This document shows, one piece after another, positions 22,738 through 22,790 of a stretch of DNA of 22,790 bases. The DNA comes from Perkinsus chesapeaki. Taxonomy: Eukaryota > Perkinsozoa > Perkinsida > Perkinsidae. The position numbers and the translations under genes were made by a program. How positions within the stretch are numbered: position 1 is the first letter of the stretch; each line of letters opens with the position of its first letter. The stretch lies in NCBI GenBank assembly GCA_013115145.1, contig JAAPAO010000572.1, positions 1 through 22,790 of the forward strand. The letters run 5' to 3'. The notes below the pieces were generated by a model. That model was not told the DNA's origin. It did not search any database and saw nothing but the letters and a program-made list of their open reading frames with translations.

Positions 22738-22790
22738 GAACTCGGGTCTCCTGCGTGACAGGCAGGAATACTAACCTCTATACTACCGCG
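22721..22790 (-). tRNA. tRNA-Asp (GTC), cut by window end
   Basis: Minus strand: acceptor [TC]CGCGG (the first two bases lie beyond the window) pairing with CCGTGGA, D arm with GGTTAG, anticodon stem CCTGC/GCAGG around CTGTCAC (anticodon GTC), T stem CCGAG/CTCGG with loop TTCAATT. All stems pair. No CCA is encoded. Confidence 0.9.

Overview
The window looks like a repeat-rich region of a nuclear genome from a microbial eukaryote, most likely a fungus. The reasons are eukaryote-style tRNA genes without an encoded CCA end (tRNA-Ala AGC with the G3:U70 pair, tRNA-Asp GTC), a decayed Ty3/gypsy-type retrotransposon, MITE-like elements, short GT-AG introns and long minisatellites. No bacterial operon or ribosome-binding signals are seen. 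The species cannot be fixed from the sequence.

Layout. 1-3.9 kb: decayed intergenic DNA, mostly an imperfect tandem repeat of about 1.25 kb plus a perfect-period 61-bp triplet. 3.9-8.8 kb (minus strand): a broken gag-PR-RT-RNaseH-integrase retroelement, flanked by 77-bp direct repeats and interrupted by a 428-bp TA-flanked mariner-type MITE. 8.8-9.3 kb: a transposase-like relic. 9.3-11.4 kb: 'copy B', a decayed duplicate of the 19.6-21.6 kb segment (zinc-cluster ORF, pyrimidine tract, tRNA-Asp piece, spacer, tRNA-Ala). 11.6-13.3 kb: minisatellites, one split by a 709-bp MITE with a clean CTA target duplication. 13.5-16.95 kb: a probably multi-exon gene (basic leader, zinc fingers, Pro-rich repeats, large unknown domain), flanked at a distance by minisatellites sharing a 14-bp core in opposite orientations. 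17.7-21.15 kb: two tandem copies (C decayed, A intact) of the zinc-cluster gene, sitting between the two halves of a tRNA-Asp gene. 21.2-22.8 kb: tRNA-Ala, spacer, and a second, unbroken tRNA-Asp locus running off the end.

The most striking signal cuts across all these parts. At least 16 sites carry the same 22-nt geometry. An 8-nt target N1-N8 is present as N1-N7, then the reverse complement of N1-N8, then N2-N8: a 14-nt insertion made of an 8-nt inverted copy flanked by a 6-nt duplication. Eleven are exact; five carry one or two mismatches. Target sequences are unrelated. Six sit in copy B, and the intact copy A supplies the matching empty site for each. Others frameshift the retroelement and copy C, or break a tRNA-Ala copy. 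Longer perfect palindromes with one-base centres occur in the same regions. The fixed size across unrelated sequences points to one specific process (an ultra-short mobile palindrome, or a break-repair or template-switch machine with fixed geometry) that I do not recognise as a described system. All homology statements are by eye; no search was run.
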